DNA of 64,000 nt, taken from positions 1,736,001 to 1,800,000 of the forward strand of contig NZ_JBBIXN010000001.1 in assembly GCF_037646455.1 (NCBI RefSeq). Reading direction: 5' to 3'. This DNA is from Draconibacterium mangrovi_A (lineage in GTDB: Bacteria > Bacteroidota > Bacteroidia > Bacteroidales > Prolixibacteraceae). Shown one piece after another: positions 26,385 through 36,228 of this stretch. The notes under the pieces are model-generated. The model searched no databases. It was given only the letters and a program-made list of their open reading frames with translations, and was not told the origin of the DNA. Each line of letters begins with the position of its first letter. The stretch's first letter is position 1. Made by a program: the position numbers and the translations under genes.

Positions 26385-27012
26385 CGGCCTCGAAATAGAA
26401 TTTGGTATTGCTTTTCTTGTTTACGAAGGCAAGAAACTGGCTTTGATCGATTACTTCAAATTGATTATCCCGTAGCAATTTTCTGATGTATGTTTTTTCG
26501 TGTGTGTAGGTCAGCACGCCCGTTTCGGTTTCTTTTTCCCACACACCGGGTTCAACTTGTGTTGATCCTTCAATATGGTCGAAAGCTTCGTAACTGAAAG
26601 CAAAAATTCCGTTGGGTTTTAAAATCCGCTGTACTTCTGAAAATAAAGGCGTTATAGGATGGATTAGGTGAAAAACTCCGTTTGAAATTACGGCGTCGAA
26701 ATTGTTTGATGTCAGTGGAAATGGAACAACCTCAAGATTGTGAAGTACAAGCTCATCACCAATTTTCTTTTGCCGGCATTGTTCCAGCATTTTCTCCGAT
26801 CCATCGAGTCCAGTGATTTTATGCCCAGCCAAAGCAAAGGGGCTTGCACTTTCTCCGGTGCCAATCCCCAGATCTAGTGTGCTCGAAGGTTTATTTAAAT
26901 GTGGTTTAACTAAATCGAATATTACCTTAGGCCCGATCCAGTTATTCTGAAGTACGGATGCATCGTAATCGGCTGCAAAATCATCGGCCAGCTTAAGGTT
27001 TTTGCCCGGCAT
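26356..27012 (-). CDS. Class I SAM-dependent methyltransferase
   Basis: A 218-residue Rossmann-fold methyltransferase. Motif I is LDLGIGTGES (about residues 46-55), the acidic residue of motif II follows in GLDGSE, and motif IV-like FDAVISNGVFHLI is present. The substrate is not predictable. The start codon overlaps the nadA stop codon by one base (TAATG), which indicates translational coupling with nadA. The last 29 bp lie over the end of the convergent protease gene. Confidence 0.88.
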   Translation of the reverse strand: MPGKNLKLADDFAADYDASVLQNNWIGPKVIFDLVKPHLNKPSSTLDLGIGTGESASPFALAGHKITGLDGSEKMLEQCRQKKIGDELVLHNLEVVPFPLTSNNFDAVISNGVFHLIHPITPLFSEVQRILKPNGIFAFSYEAFDHIEGSTQVEPGVWEKETETGVLTYTHEKTYIRKLLRDNQFEVIDQSQFLAFVNKKSNTKFYFEAVMARLKPNR

Positions 27013-28004
27013 TATTTCGAAATTTCCAGCATTCGTTTTATCGGTACCTGGCCTTTTTCAATTACATCCTTTGGAAGTGTTACCTCGGGTTGTTCATGCT
27101 TCAGGCAGACATACAGCTTCTGCAGACTGTTCAGCTTCATGTACGAGCAGTCGTTGCAGGCGCAGGTTGAATCGTTCGATGGCGCAGGAATAAAGGTCTT
27201 ATCGGGGCAAGCCTTTGTCATTTGGTGAAGGATGCCGCTTTCGGTAGCCACAATAAACTTTTGTGCTTTACTTTTCTGAACGTAATTCAGCAGGGCAGTG
27301 GTCGATCCAATGTGTTTGGCAAGCAGAAGCACAGGCTTTTCACATTCGGGATGAGCGATAAACTCAGCATCGGGGTATTGCTCCATCAAATCCACGATCT
27401 TTTCTACGGAATATTGTTCGTGCACCATGCATGCTCCGTCCCAAAGTACCATGTTACGACCGGTGATGCTGTTAATGTAGTTACCAAGGTTTTTGTCCGG
27501 CGCAAAAATCAGTTTCTCATTCTTTGGGAAACTTTCCACGATTTTAGCGGCATTGGCCGAAGTACATACAATGTCCGACATGGTTTTGAGTGCAGCAGTG
27601 GCATTTACATAGGTAATGACCTTGTGGTCGGGATACTGCGTTTTAAATTCGGCAAACTTATCAGCCGGAGCCGATTCGGCCAACGAACAGCTGGCTTTCA
27701 GGTCGGGAAGGATAACCTTTTTATTCGGATTGATGATCTTGGCTGTTTCGGCCATAAAATGAACACCGACAAAAACAATCAAATCGGCATCGGTTTCGGC
27801 AGCTGCCTGCGCAAGCCCCAGGCTGTCGCCTACAAAATCGGCAATGTCCTGCAGAGGTCCGTCAACATAAAAGTGACTTAGAATAACTGCATTTTTTTCT
27901 TTTTTCAGCCGGGTAATCTCCTCCACCAGTTTCACCGAAGGATCTATCGCTTCATCGATGTAACCTTTCTCTTCCAACATTTGATCTATCTGTAGCTGTT
28001 CCAT
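27012..28004 (-). CDS. nadA: Quinolinate synthase
   Basis: A 330-residue [4Fe-4S] enzyme that condenses iminoaspartate with dihydroxyacetone phosphate to quinolinate in NAD synthesis. The Met at 28004 (MEQLQIDQ) is chosen; an upstream frame to 28112 crosses a terminator and promoter. Three cluster cysteines are visible, at about residues 105 (KASCSLAES), 191 (DGACMVHEQ) and 285 (CACNDCSYM). HFMAETAKI and SHFYVDG loops are typical. nadB and nadC are not in the window. The methyltransferase gene is coupled directly behind it. Confidence 0.95.
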   Translation of the reverse strand: MEQLQIDQMLEEKGYIDEAIDPSVKLVEEITRLKKEKNAVILSHFYVDGPLQDIADFVGDSLGLAQAAAETDADLIVFVGVHFMAETAKIINPNKKVILPDLKASCSLAESAPADKFAEFKTQYPDHKVITYVNATAALKTMSDIVCTSANAAKIVESFPKNEKLIFAPDKNLGNYINSITGRNMVLWDGACMVHEQYSVEKIVDLMEQYPDAEFIAHPECEKPVLLLAKHIGSTTALLNYVQKSKAQKFIVATESGILHQMTKACPDKTFIPAPSNDSTCACNDCSYMKLNSLQKLYVCLKHEQPEVTLPKDVIEKGQVPIKRMLEISK

Positions 28005-28036
28005 TTTTTCCCTGAATTTCCCTGATAAACAGGGCG

Positions 28037-28044
28037 CAAAATTA
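28037..28044 (-). promoter_or_regulatory. -7 promoter element of nadA
   Basis: On the minus strand the bases read TAATTTTG, matching TAnnTTTG. A start near 28030 would give a leader of about 26 bases before the chosen nadA start. Confidence 0.4.
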
Positions 28045-28102
28045 TAAATTCCTTTAAAAAAAACAGCAGTAGTTTGTAAATGTTTGGTTTCGAAGCATAA
28101 AA

Positions 28103-28123
28103 AAAGCCGCACTGGGCGGCTTT
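28103..28123 (-). terminator. Terminator after the BACON/OB lipoprotein gene
   Basis: AAAGCCGC at 28103-28110 pairs with GCGGCTTT at 28116-28123 around a five-base loop, with an A run on the plus strand that becomes a T run for minus-strand transcription. Confidence 0.88.
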
Positions 28124-28158
28124 CTTATCTACTCCATTAAATTAATAATGTACGAATA

Positions 28159-29652
28159 TTAATTACTTACGTGGCTGAAATAAAAACCATGTGAAAGCTG
28201 AGGTGATCCATTATATGAACCCTTTGCTGCAATCATGGTTAGTGTATCACCCACTTTTATGCCTTTGTCGGCTAACAAATATTTTCTATCATCGCCGGTT
28301 GCACCCCAACCCGGATAACAACCATATGCGTATATTTCACCGCTATCGTCTTTCAAATAAAGATTACCATATGTATCACTGGTAATCGATGTAATTTGAC
28401 CGGTTACCATAAAGTATGTATCTGCGTCGTCAGGTTTAGCCAGCACCTCTGCAACTGTAGCTGTAGTTACAGGAATAACATTCTCCAATACAGCATCGCC
28501 AACTTGTGGGCTTCCGTTATATGCGGCTCGTTTTCCAACAATTGTAATAATGTCACCCTCTTTTAATCCTTTGTCCTGGAAATCCTCAATGCCATAAACA
28601 AAAGTTTCGCCGGAGAAATCTCGCAGGTATAAATTGCCATATTTATCATTGACAATACTGGTAATAGCACCTGTTAAACGATATTGTGTATTACCAACTT
28701 CAGCTGCAAGGAATTCAGCAATGGTTGCATCAATGATCGCTCCAGTTTGGCTCAGCATTGTTTGCGCACTATAGATTTTAGATCCATCAGTAGTTTTGAA
28801 CGTGAGCGTAGTTTCACGATCTCCACCGGTATTAGCGTCAGCTTTGAATTTCACAACAGAATTTGTTCCTGCTGATTGGATAGAAGAAATTGATAACCAC
28901 GACTTGGCATCATCAGGAATTTCAACAGAAACGCCTTGTCCTTTGCAGGTAAGGTAGGCTGTAAATTCACCACCTTCAAGAGGTAGCTGTGCGTTTGCTA
29001 CCGAATCAACTTTCACAAGTGATTTATTGATACTGATAACTGTTACATTTACCAACTCTACAGTTCCATTGTAAGTAGTTTTGGGTCCCTGAACAGTAAT
29101 TTCATCACCTACCTCAAGTCCCCAACTTAAGAAGTTTTTCTCTCCACCCTTCGAGTCAAGAGTACCATATATATAAATAGAACCTGTTTCATCCTCCAAA
29201 TACCAGTTGCCGTAAAGTGTGTTGGTTATTGCTGTACAAACTCCGGTTACCTGATAGGTCTTGCTATCAGGTCCTGCAATTACATCGGCACATGTGGCAG
29301 ATGAAATTGTGGCCAAACCCTGGATAATATTTATTCGCTGTGTTGCATTTCCACATTGAATTCTTACCTCTGCGGTGCGACCATCTACGGCAGATTGAGC
29401 CGAAAATGTAAGTGTTGATTCACCGGCACCGCCAGAACTTGAAGAGATAGTCAACCATTCTACATTATTTTCTACTGTCCAGCTATCTTTAGCTGTTACT
29501 GTAATGTCGGTAGAACCACCATCCACAGGGATGGACACGTAAGACGACGATACTTGAATTTCATCAAGCAATGTCACTGTTTCTTCATCTGTACAACTTG
29601 TCATCAAGGCAAGTATTGCAATGAGAAATGGAAATATGTTTTTTAATTTCAT
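28159..29652 (-). CDS. Surface lipoprotein with BACON and OB-like repeats
   Basis: A 497-residue lipoprotein (lipobox LALMTSCTDEE). Two BACON-type Ig domains are seen at about residues 30-112 (WTVENNVEWLTISSSSGG) and 220-305. Three OB-like repeats share the pattern Y-x-VTG-x-ITSI, YGNLYL-x-D-x-SG, YG, G(L/I)-x-x-GD and YNGSPQ; they are at about 118-210, 308-395 and 400-497. BACON domains are known from Bacteroidota glycan-binding proteins; OB repeats in lipoproteins often bind oligosaccharide or nucleic acid. It lies 19 bp behind the Oar-like receptor gene, in SusD's usual position, although it is not a SusD. Ligand unknown. Confidence 0.8.
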   Translation of the reverse strand: MKLKNIFPFLIAILALMTSCTDEETVTLLDEIQVSSSYVSIPVDGGSTDITVTAKDSWTVENNVEWLTISSSSGGAGESTLTFSAQSAVDGRTAEVRIQCGNATQRINIIQGLATISSATCADVIAGPDSKTYQVTGVCTAITNTLYGNWYLEDETGSIYIYGTLDSKGGEKNFLSWGLEVGDEITVQGPKTTYNGTVELVNVTVISINKSLVKVDSVANAQLPLEGGEFTAYLTCKGQGVSVEIPDDAKSWLSISSIQSAGTNSVVKFKADANTGGDRETTLTFKTTDGSKIYSAQTMLSQTGAIIDATIAEFLAAEVGNTQYRLTGAITSIVNDKYGNLYLRDFSGETFVYGIEDFQDKGLKEGDIITIVGKRAAYNGSPQVGDAVLENVIPVTTATVAEVLAKPDDADTYFMVTGQITSITSDTYGNLYLKDDSGEIYAYGCYPGWGATGDDRKYLLADKGIKVGDTLTMIAAKGSYNGSPQLSHGFYFSHVSN

Positions 29653-29671
29653 AATTGTCAGTGCTTTTTAA

Positions 29672-32600
29672 TTAGTTAAAAATATACTTGATACCGATTA
29701 ATGCATACCAGGTTTGACCCAATGAGTAGTTGGGTGTGAATGTTTTGGTATCGCCATGGATTGAAGCAGGTGTAGAGAACGTAGCCACACCATCAGCATC
29801 AACTCCTTCGTATTTGAGGATACGAGCTTCTGAACCAATTTCCGGATTCAAATATTTGCTTACACCCCAACTGGAGTTGAACAGGTTCATCACGTTTTTG
29901 ATATCAAGGCTGAGTTGCAGTTTGTGTTGGCTATTACCTGTTTTAAGAGAAAAATCATGTTTGTACCCTAAGTCAACGCGATGTACCCATGGTGAGTAAA
30001 CGCTATAGGCTTCTGCATACTTGCCTTGTTGATCTTTCAAATAATCGTCGGAATGCACATAGTCCATAAAACGAGTTTGATCGTCTGCTGAAACAAAGCG
30101 GAACTCATTGCTAGCCACTTCATCGTCAGTTGGAACATAGATCGCATCGTAGTTATAACCGTCGCTATTGATATCGTTAACTGTCATGTATGAATATTTA
30201 TATCCACCGCGCCATCCTTCATAGATGATACTATAGTGGTTACCTCCATTATCGTGAGCAGTAAGTGATGCTATAAGACGATCCGGTGTGGTGTATTGAG
30301 AATTGTGCAATTTAATGTTGTTAGGACCTTCAACAGTTGGAACGTATGTAAATGCAGATTCAGCATTAGATCCAGGCATTCCTGTTACATCTTTAGCAAC
30401 TGTATGTGTATAAGCAGCCATCAAGCTGATCCAGTCTGCTGGTTTGGCATTAAGGGTGATGTTGCCCGACCAACCATAGCCACGGTCTGTGTTTTCCAAT
30501 ACAAAGGCCTTGGTGGCGGTACGATAACCGGCAGGATAAATTGGACGGTTGTCAACACCATTGAAACGGGCGAAACCACCAACATTGGGAATACTCCAGT
30601 CGGAAATTGAAACGCCGTTTATTGTTTTATTGTAAATCCCTTCTACTGATACAGAGAGTGGGAATGATGTTTGGAATGCGTAGTCAACAGCAAGTGACGA
30701 TTTCCATACCTGCGGCATTTTGAAATTAGGATCTACAGCCGCAATAGCAGAAGGAACTGTTCCATCTTCCGGAGAAATGGTTGAAGGATATCCCAATGAT
30801 ATTAACTTATCGTAAAGTCCAGCAATGTTAGCATTTCCGTTAGCATCGGTTACCAGACCTCCGGCAAACTCATCCATTGTGAAACCATTATTTGCAGCAT
30901 TTCTTTCATTTATTTGCGCCTGGTATTGAACCATACCGCCATTGGTTGGCATGTTAGTGAAGAATACAAGTGGTAAGTTACCGGAGAAAAGACCGGTACC
31001 TCCACGAACTTTCAAGCTCTTATCACCAAATGCATCCCAAACAAAACCTATGCGAGGAGAGAATATGATATTCGCATCAGGCCATTTTCCTGTATCGATA
31101 TTACGACCGTTATAATCAATAGCAGCGATAGCATTGTTTGTTATCAGGTCACTATTGTTGAAGAAAAGCCCATCAATACGAAGTCCATACGACAGTTTGA
31201 AATTTTCAGTAATGCTCCAGTCATCTTGCCCGTAAACTCCGATTTTGTTTGTTCTTATGCGAGCTGCAGGGTTGCTCTCTCCGTCATAACCATAAGTTAA
31301 GTTTACAATTTCAGGTGTTCCTTCGTTCAGGAAGTCGTCAAGACTTGTGTAGCGATAGTATCCTGTACCGTTTCGCATATAAGAGTTATCAGCCATCTTA
31401 TACTCAAAAGCAACTCCGCCAACAATTTTATGATTACCTAAATAAAAGGTCATCTCATCTTTAATGTTCACTACGTTATTGTGAACACCGTTGTTCCAGG
31501 TAAATAACTCGTAACCTAAAGAAAGGTATGCCTGACCGTCTTTCAAAATGTCGATAAAAGGAAATTCGTTAGAATTTGTTCCACGAATATCGTCAAGCTT
31601 GGAGTATGTTGCCAGGAATTGGTTAGAGATGTTATCCGATAAACGACTATTTAAGTCAAAAGAGAAGGAGTGAACAAGATTGTCCATCGAATACATCGAG
31701 TTGGCATATGACATTGAAGCCTGTGACATTCTTGCTTCTGACATACGAGTACCAGCATCCATGGAAGAAGCATTCGGAGATCTCCATGAAGCGTTCTTCG
31801 TGTAGTTATAACGTAATGCTAAACGATGTTTGTCTGTGATGTTCCAATCCAGACGAGCAAGAAGTTTTTTGTTGCTTTCATCTGCAGGGAAACTTGTAAA
31901 TGATCCCGTTTCATATCCATATTTACTTTTCACAAAATCAGACACTGTCTGAAGATCGCTTTCTGTTGTGCGGGAAATATAATTGTCTGGATCAGCGACA
32001 CCATCAGTTGAAGCTCTCCAACGATTAGCAACTGTTGGTGTTTCCGACATTTCAGCGTTTACGAAGAAGAACAATTTATTTTCGATAATCGGACCACCTA
32101 AAGTGAAACCGTATGTTGTATTACGGTCTTTTTCACGTGCTCCTGCGATTACTTGACCATTAACCGCATCTCCGCGCATGTTTTCATTTTTGTGATAAAC
32201 GTAAGCGCTACCTTTGAATGTATTTGTACCGGATTTTGTAATCGCGTTTACACCACCACCAATAAAATTCGTTTGACGAACATCATATGGAGCGATTACA
32301 ACCTGTAATTCTTCGATAGCCTCAATAGAAATTGGGTTACCTCCACCGGGAAGCGCATCACTCAAACCGAAGTTATTGTTGAAATTAGCTCCATCCACAG
32401 TAAAGTTAGCCGTACGACCATCTGAACCGGCAAAGCTCATCCCATTGCCACCGTATGGAGACAGGCGTGTAATGTCTGAAATACTTCGATTCACTGTGGG
32501 TAAATTAGCTATCTGCTCGTTGTTGATATTGGTCACTGCTCCGGTTTTCTCATTAGAGAATTTTGTGCGGGTTGCAGTAACCAGAATTTCATCTAATGAT

Positions 32601-32941
32601 GTTGTTTCTTCTGAGAGTACAACATTCATTACATAGTTTTCACCTAAGCTCAACGTAATGTTGTTCTGGGTATATGCACCATATCCTATGAAAGTAACTT
32701 TTACAGTATAAGGTCCGCCTACACGCATACCGTTTAGGTTGAATCGGCCCTCCACGTTGGTTACAGTACCATAGGTTGTTCCTGAAGGAGTGTGGGTAGC
32801 AATCACCGTTGCACCTATTACAGCTCCGTCAGCATCAGTAACGCGTCCACTCATGCTGGATGTGGTTACCTGCGCTTGAACTTGTGAGATGATAATTGTA
32901 AGAAACAATACCACACCTACAAAAATTCTAAATCTTTTCAT
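29672..32941 (-). CDS. Oar-like TonB-dependent outer-membrane receptor
   Basis: A 1089-residue outer-membrane protein. After the signal peptide (about 1-23) comes a carboxypeptidase-regulatory-like domain (about 28-112, SGRVTDADGAVIGATV), a TonB-box region (LDEILVTATR), a plug domain and a large barrel ending in IGIKYIFN with terminal aromatic residue pattern. The absence of a SusC-type SLNDP plug signature and the Oar-style PYDVRQTNFIGGGVNAITKSGTN block place it with OmpA-related Oar/TonB receptors rather than SusC. It likely imports a ligand captured by the neighbouring BACON/OB lipoprotein. Confidence 0.88.
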   Translation of the reverse strand: MKRFRIFVGVVLFLTIIISQVQAQVTTSSMSGRVTDADGAVIGATVIATHTPSGTTYGTVTNVEGRFNLNGMRVGGPYTVKVTFIGYGAYTQNNITLSLGENYVMNVVLSEETTSLDEILVTATRTKFSNEKTGAVTNINNEQIANLPTVNRSISDITRLSPYGGNGMSFAGSDGRTANFTVDGANFNNNFGLSDALPGGGNPISIEAIEELQVVIAPYDVRQTNFIGGGVNAITKSGTNTFKGSAYVYHKNENMRGDAVNGQVIAGAREKDRNTTYGFTLGGPIIENKLFFFVNAEMSETPTVANRWRASTDGVADPDNYISRTTESDLQTVSDFVKSKYGYETGSFTSFPADESNKKLLARLDWNITDKHRLALRYNYTKNASWRSPNASSMDAGTRMSEARMSQASMSYANSMYSMDNLVHSFSFDLNSRLSDNISNQFLATYSKLDDIRGTNSNEFPFIDILKDGQAYLSLGYELFTWNNGVHNNVVNIKDEMTFYLGNHKIVGGVAFEYKMADNSYMRNGTGYYRYTSLDDFLNEGTPEIVNLTYGYDGESNPAARIRTNKIGVYGQDDWSITENFKLSYGLRIDGLFFNNSDLITNNAIAAIDYNGRNIDTGKWPDANIIFSPRIGFVWDAFGDKSLKVRGGTGLFSGNLPLVFFTNMPTNGGMVQYQAQINERNAANNGFTMDEFAGGLVTDANGNANIAGLYDKLISLGYPSTISPEDGTVPSAIAAVDPNFKMPQVWKSSLAVDYAFQTSFPLSVSVEGIYNKTINGVSISDWSIPNVGGFARFNGVDNRPIYPAGYRTATKAFVLENTDRGYGWSGNITLNAKPADWISLMAAYTHTVAKDVTGMPGSNAESAFTYVPTVEGPNNIKLHNSQYTTPDRLIASLTAHDNGGNHYSIIYEGWRGGYKYSYMTVNDINSDGYNYDAIYVPTDDEVASNEFRFVSADDQTRFMDYVHSDDYLKDQQGKYAEAYSVYSPWVHRVDLGYKHDFSLKTGNSQHKLQLSLDIKNVMNLFNSSWGVSKYLNPEIGSEARILKYEGVDADGVATFSTPASIHGDTKTFTPNYSLGQTWYALIGIKYIFN

Positions 32942-33680
32942 AAAACTTTTGATTTGGATTAAAGAATAAATATTGAATAAATAAAATTTCAGTTTTAATG
33001 TTTGAGTTCATCAGAGCGGATTGAAGTTTAAAGGTAGACTCCACACCGTGGGTGTAGTTTGAATGACTTGACCAAATCTCGAAATGATGTGTTTACTTTT
33101 TATCATTAACATTCCCGATATTCAGCTCCAAATTTCAGGCAAAAGAAACTTTTATTTTTTTAACTTATATTAACTACAGGTTAAATTATTGTTTCTCATT
33201 TATCCCCTGGGGCGTTATAGATTAATAGCTTTAAAATTAATGTTTAGCGACTAGTTTTAACACACGAATGTTGTTTTAGTTGTTAAACAAAATGGTATAG
33301 TTTTAAACAATTTTTCAAACACTTATAAACACTTTTTAGCGATTAAAGAACTTTCTTGTATTTTTCATTTTCGGCTTTATTGTTAAATAGACTATTGCGC
33401 CTCAAAAAATACCTAAAATTTTTTCAAATTTTTATTATGAGTTAATTTGCAGTAAATCAGCAACAAATGCATATTATTTTCGGTTTCATTAAAAGAAATA
33501 TGGTACTATGTGTTGCATGGTACTAACAAAAGAATATATATTTGTAATGCAAACAACGATGTAAAACTTAGTAGTTTTTTAAGAAAAGTTCTTTATAGTT
33601 TGTAACGAAAGCAAAAAAGCCACGTCTTAAAAGCGTAAGACGGAAAACAAAAAACAATAGAAAAACGAAAAACAAGAGTC
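32942..33680. other. Divergent A/T-rich intergenic region
   Basis: This 739-bp gap separates the Oar-like gene (minus) from the W-M repeat gene (plus). No protein-coding frame is credible. It holds a good plus-strand promoter at 33513-33544 and a 7-bp hairpin CGTCTTA/TAAGACG at 33623-33642 in the presumed leader. The minus-strand half is A/T-rich, and I could not identify an exact TAnnTTTG for the receptor gene. Confidence 0.6.
33513..33544 (+). promoter_or_regulatory. Promoter of the W-M repeat/PadR/PspC unit
   Basis: TTG at 33513-33515 and TATATTTG at 33537-33544, 21 bp apart, match the Bacteroidota consensus. The predicted leader is about 130 bases and contains the hairpin at 33623-33642. 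Confidence 0.55.
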
Positions 33681-34109
33681 ATGAAAACAAAAAACAATGT
33701 TCAAAAAGCAGTTCTGAGATTTGCCGCAGTAGTTGTAAGTTTTGTATTGATAAGCTATACAGTAAGTGCGCAGGAATTTTGGAAACGATTTCTGGAAAAC
33801 AGTAGTTTCGGTCATATTGCCATGATTATGGCAGACACCGAAGCGCCGGCAGTTGAGAGCAGTTCTACTTTTTCTGCTGTTGATATGCTGATGGAAACAG
33901 AAACAGAAAGCGATCTTGAAATGGAGCCATGGATGACCAATGAAGCCAACTTCGCTGTTTACAACCTTGAAATTAGCGAAGTAGCCGAAGTAGCCCTGGA
34001 GTTGGAACCCTGGATGATGGATCAATACTTATTTCAAAGGGCGGCTGAAACCGATCCTGCACTTGCTCTTGAAGCATGGATGGTTTCGGATGCGGTTTGG
34101 AGTTTTTAA
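33681..34109 (+). CDS. Small secreted protein with three W-M repeats
   Basis: A 142-residue protein with a signal peptide (about 1-30, cleaved after VSA). The mature part is very acidic and contains three repeats: LEMEPWM at residues 79-85, LELEPWM at 106-112 and LALEAWM at 128-134, about 22-27 residues apart. A separate EFWKRFLEN near residue 32 may be amphipathic. I do not know a named family. It is the first gene of a set with PadR, PspC and DUF4252 genes, 61 bp before padR. The spaced Trp-Met repeats could form a membrane-surface or chaperone contact, but this is speculation. Confidence 0.7.
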   Translation: MKTKNNVQKAVLRFAAVVVSFVLISYTVSAQEFWKRFLENSSFGHIAMIMADTEAPAVESSSTFSAVDMLMETETESDLEMEPWMTNEANFAVYNLEISEVAEVALELEPWMMDQYLFQRAAETDPALALEAWMVSDAVWSF

Positions 34110-34170
34110 TTGAGACCGCGAGAACACAGAGAACGGGAACAAAATTAAAGGATTTAAAGAGGGACAAATA

Positions 34171-34503
34171 ATGAAGATTGAAAACACAAAAGCACAAATG
34201 CGGAAGGGGGTACTGGAATACTGTATTCTGCTCGTTCTGGATGGCAAACCACTTTACGCCAGCGATATCATTGAAGCTTTAAAAGCTGCAAAAATGATCG
34301 TTGTTGAAGGAACGCTCTACCCGCTTCTTACCCGCCTGAAAAACGCCGGGTTGTTAGCCTACCGCTGGGAAGAATCGACCCAGGGACCGCCAAGGAAATA
34401 CTATGAACTGACCGATACCGGCCGAAGTTTCCTCGTTGAACTCGAAGGCTCGTGGAGCGAACTGGTAGTAGCCGTTGATACCATAAAAACCAATAAGGCG
34501 TAA
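34171..34503 (+). CDS. PadR-family transcriptional regulator
   Basis: A 110-residue winged-helix protein. MRKGVLEYCILLVLDGKPLYASDI is the usual PadR start (continuing only in part here), followed by the recognition region VEGTLYPLLTRLKNAGLL and the wing PPRKYYELTDTG. The C-terminal helix is short, so this is the small (PadR-s1) type that dimerises through it. It is 32 bp upstream of the PspC-domain gene; PadR plus PspC pairs are common in Bacteroidota, and local control of this envelope gene set is likely. Confidence 0.92.
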   Translation: MKIENTKAQMRKGVLEYCILLVLDGKPLYASDIIEALKAAKMIVVEGTLYPLLTRLKNAGLLAYRWEESTQGPPRKYYELTDTGRSFLVELEGSWSELVVAVDTIKTNKA

Positions 34504-34535
34504 ACAGAACCACTCAATTTCTAACAAAAGACAAG

Positions 34536-36113
34536 ATGAAGAAGACATTTACAATTAATATAAGCGGTACGATTTTTCACATCGAAGATGATGCGTATGA
34601 AGTACTTCAGAAGTATTTGATCAACCTGAAAAATCATTTTGGAAGCGATGAAGAAGGAAAAGAAATCATTGCCGATATTGAAGCCCGAATTGCTGAGATT
34701 TTCAGCTCGAAAACCAGCGACGATAAAAAAGTAATTACCGTAGAATGGGTGAACGACGTTATAAAAACCATGGGTACTCCCGAGGATTTTGCCGAGGAAG
34801 AAGGCGAAGATGAAGAAGAAAGCATTGCTTCGGAAGCCAAAAGGAAAAGACGCTTGTACCGCGATCCTGACCACCGTGTTTTAGGTGGTGTTTGTGGCGG
34901 ATTGAGCGCTTATTTTGGAATGGATCCTGTGATCCTTCGTATCATATTTGTGGTCCTTTTCTTTATAACATCGGGAGCAGCCGGATTGGCTTACCTGATT
35001 TTATGGATTGCCGTACCTAAAGCCAGGAACACCGCACAGCGTCTCGAAATGCGCGGCCAGGAAGCAACCGTGAAAAACATCGAGAAATCGATAAAAGAAG
35101 AAGTAAAAGAAGTAAAAGAAAGCTATAAGAAATTCAAAGAATCTGACACCTATTCGAAAGGTAAAAAATCGATGGAAGGAGCCGGCGATGTAGCTTTTAA
35201 TATCGTGAAGGTTATCCTGAAAATCTTTGTAATAATTTTTGGAGTTATATTACTGATCTCCGGTTTCTTTGGATTACTGGGACTCATTTCTTCCATGGTG
35301 ATCGGTCAATCATTTGTTTCAAGCTGGCCAATGCTCTGGAGTCCGGAAGTGTATGTGCCTGATTTCCTTAACTATTTTGTTGAACCGGGAACAGTAACAC
35401 TTGGTCTTGTACTGGTTGGTGTTCTTGTAGGAATTCCCTTGCTGGCCATGCTCTATGCGGGAACCAAACTGGTGTTCCGTTACAAATCGAACAATGCCGC
35501 TATTATTTTAAGTATGATCGGAGTTTGGTTTGTATCGCTAATAGTTCTGCTTTCAGTTTCTGCTGCACAGGTAAAACATTTTAAAGACCGTTCGTCAGTG
35601 ACCACCAGCAAAGTAATTGATTGCGATTCGTGCCAGACACTCTACCTTAATATTGCTGAAAACAAATACGAAGATTATGCTGAGCTGGATTGGGATATCG
35701 AAGGATTCAATGTGTACATGGTCGATGGCGAAGAGGTGTTTGTTGGCGAGCCTGAATTGGATGTAATTCGTTCGAATTCCGACGAGTTTTCTATAACGGT
35801 TAAAGGAATTTCCCGCGGCAAATCGAGAGACGAAGCCAAAGAAAACAGTCAGCAAATAGTTTATAATTATACGCTTACCGACTCAACGGTAGTGTTCGAT
35901 CCGTATTTCTTCCTGGGCGATAACGATAAATGGCGTAACCAGGAGGTGTATATTACAGTGAAAGTACCCGAAGGTAAAGCAATTTATCTGGGTGAAGGAA
36001 TGCAGGAGATCATTCACGACATTGAAAATACTTCGAATACCTGGGATCGCGACATGATTGGAAAATTCTGGGAAATGAAGCCCGAAGGACTGACTTTAAA
36101 AGAAAACAATTAA
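34536..36113 (+). CDS. PspC-domain membrane protein
   Basis: A 525-residue protein. The N-terminal about 100 residues are cytoplasmic with a helical, acidic segment (ITVEWVNDVIKTMGTPEDFAEE). The PspC domain follows at about 105-165 (YRDPDHRVLGGVCGGLSAYFG, then a hydrophobic stretch ending WIAVPKA). A charged coiled-coil region lies at about 180-210. Three further hydrophobic segments (about 228-258, 290-310 and 320-350) precede a C-terminal beta-rich extracytoplasmic domain with Cys-x2-Cys (IDCDSCQTLYL). PspC proteins act in envelope stress. Co-oriented with padR, 32 bp apart. Confidence 0.9.
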   Translation: MKKTFTINISGTIFHIEDDAYEVLQKYLINLKNHFGSDEEGKEIIADIEARIAEIFSSKTSDDKKVITVEWVNDVIKTMGTPEDFAEEEGEDEEESIASEAKRKRRLYRDPDHRVLGGVCGGLSAYFGMDPVILRIIFVVLFFITSGAAGLAYLILWIAVPKARNTAQRLEMRGQEATVKNIEKSIKEEVKEVKESYKKFKESDTYSKGKKSMEGAGDVAFNIVKVILKIFVIIFGVILLISGFFGLLGLISSMVIGQSFVSSWPMLWSPEVYVPDFLNYFVEPGTVTLGLVLVGVLVGIPLLAMLYAGTKLVFRYKSNNAAIILSMIGVWFVSLIVLLSVSAAQVKHFKDRSSVTTSKVIDCDSCQTLYLNIAENKYEDYAELDWDIEGFNVYMVDGEEVFVGEPELDVIRSNSDEFSITVKGISRGKSRDEAKENSQQIVYNYTLTDSTVVFDPYFFLGDNDKWRNQEVYITVKVPEGKAIYLGEGMQEIIHDIENTSNTWDRDMIGKFWEMKPEGLTLKENN

Positions 36114-36228
36114 ATCAGAAGACAATACGAAAACAGAAGCACGAAGACACAAAGCTAACAATTGATGTAATTTATTTGAAAGTTTCGCGTCTTCGTGTTA
36201 TAAAACTTTACGTTTAAATTCAGTACAC

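Noticed and set aside
27222..27881. 219-codon plus-strand frame
   Set aside because: Antisense to nadA, whose three cluster cysteines are all present.
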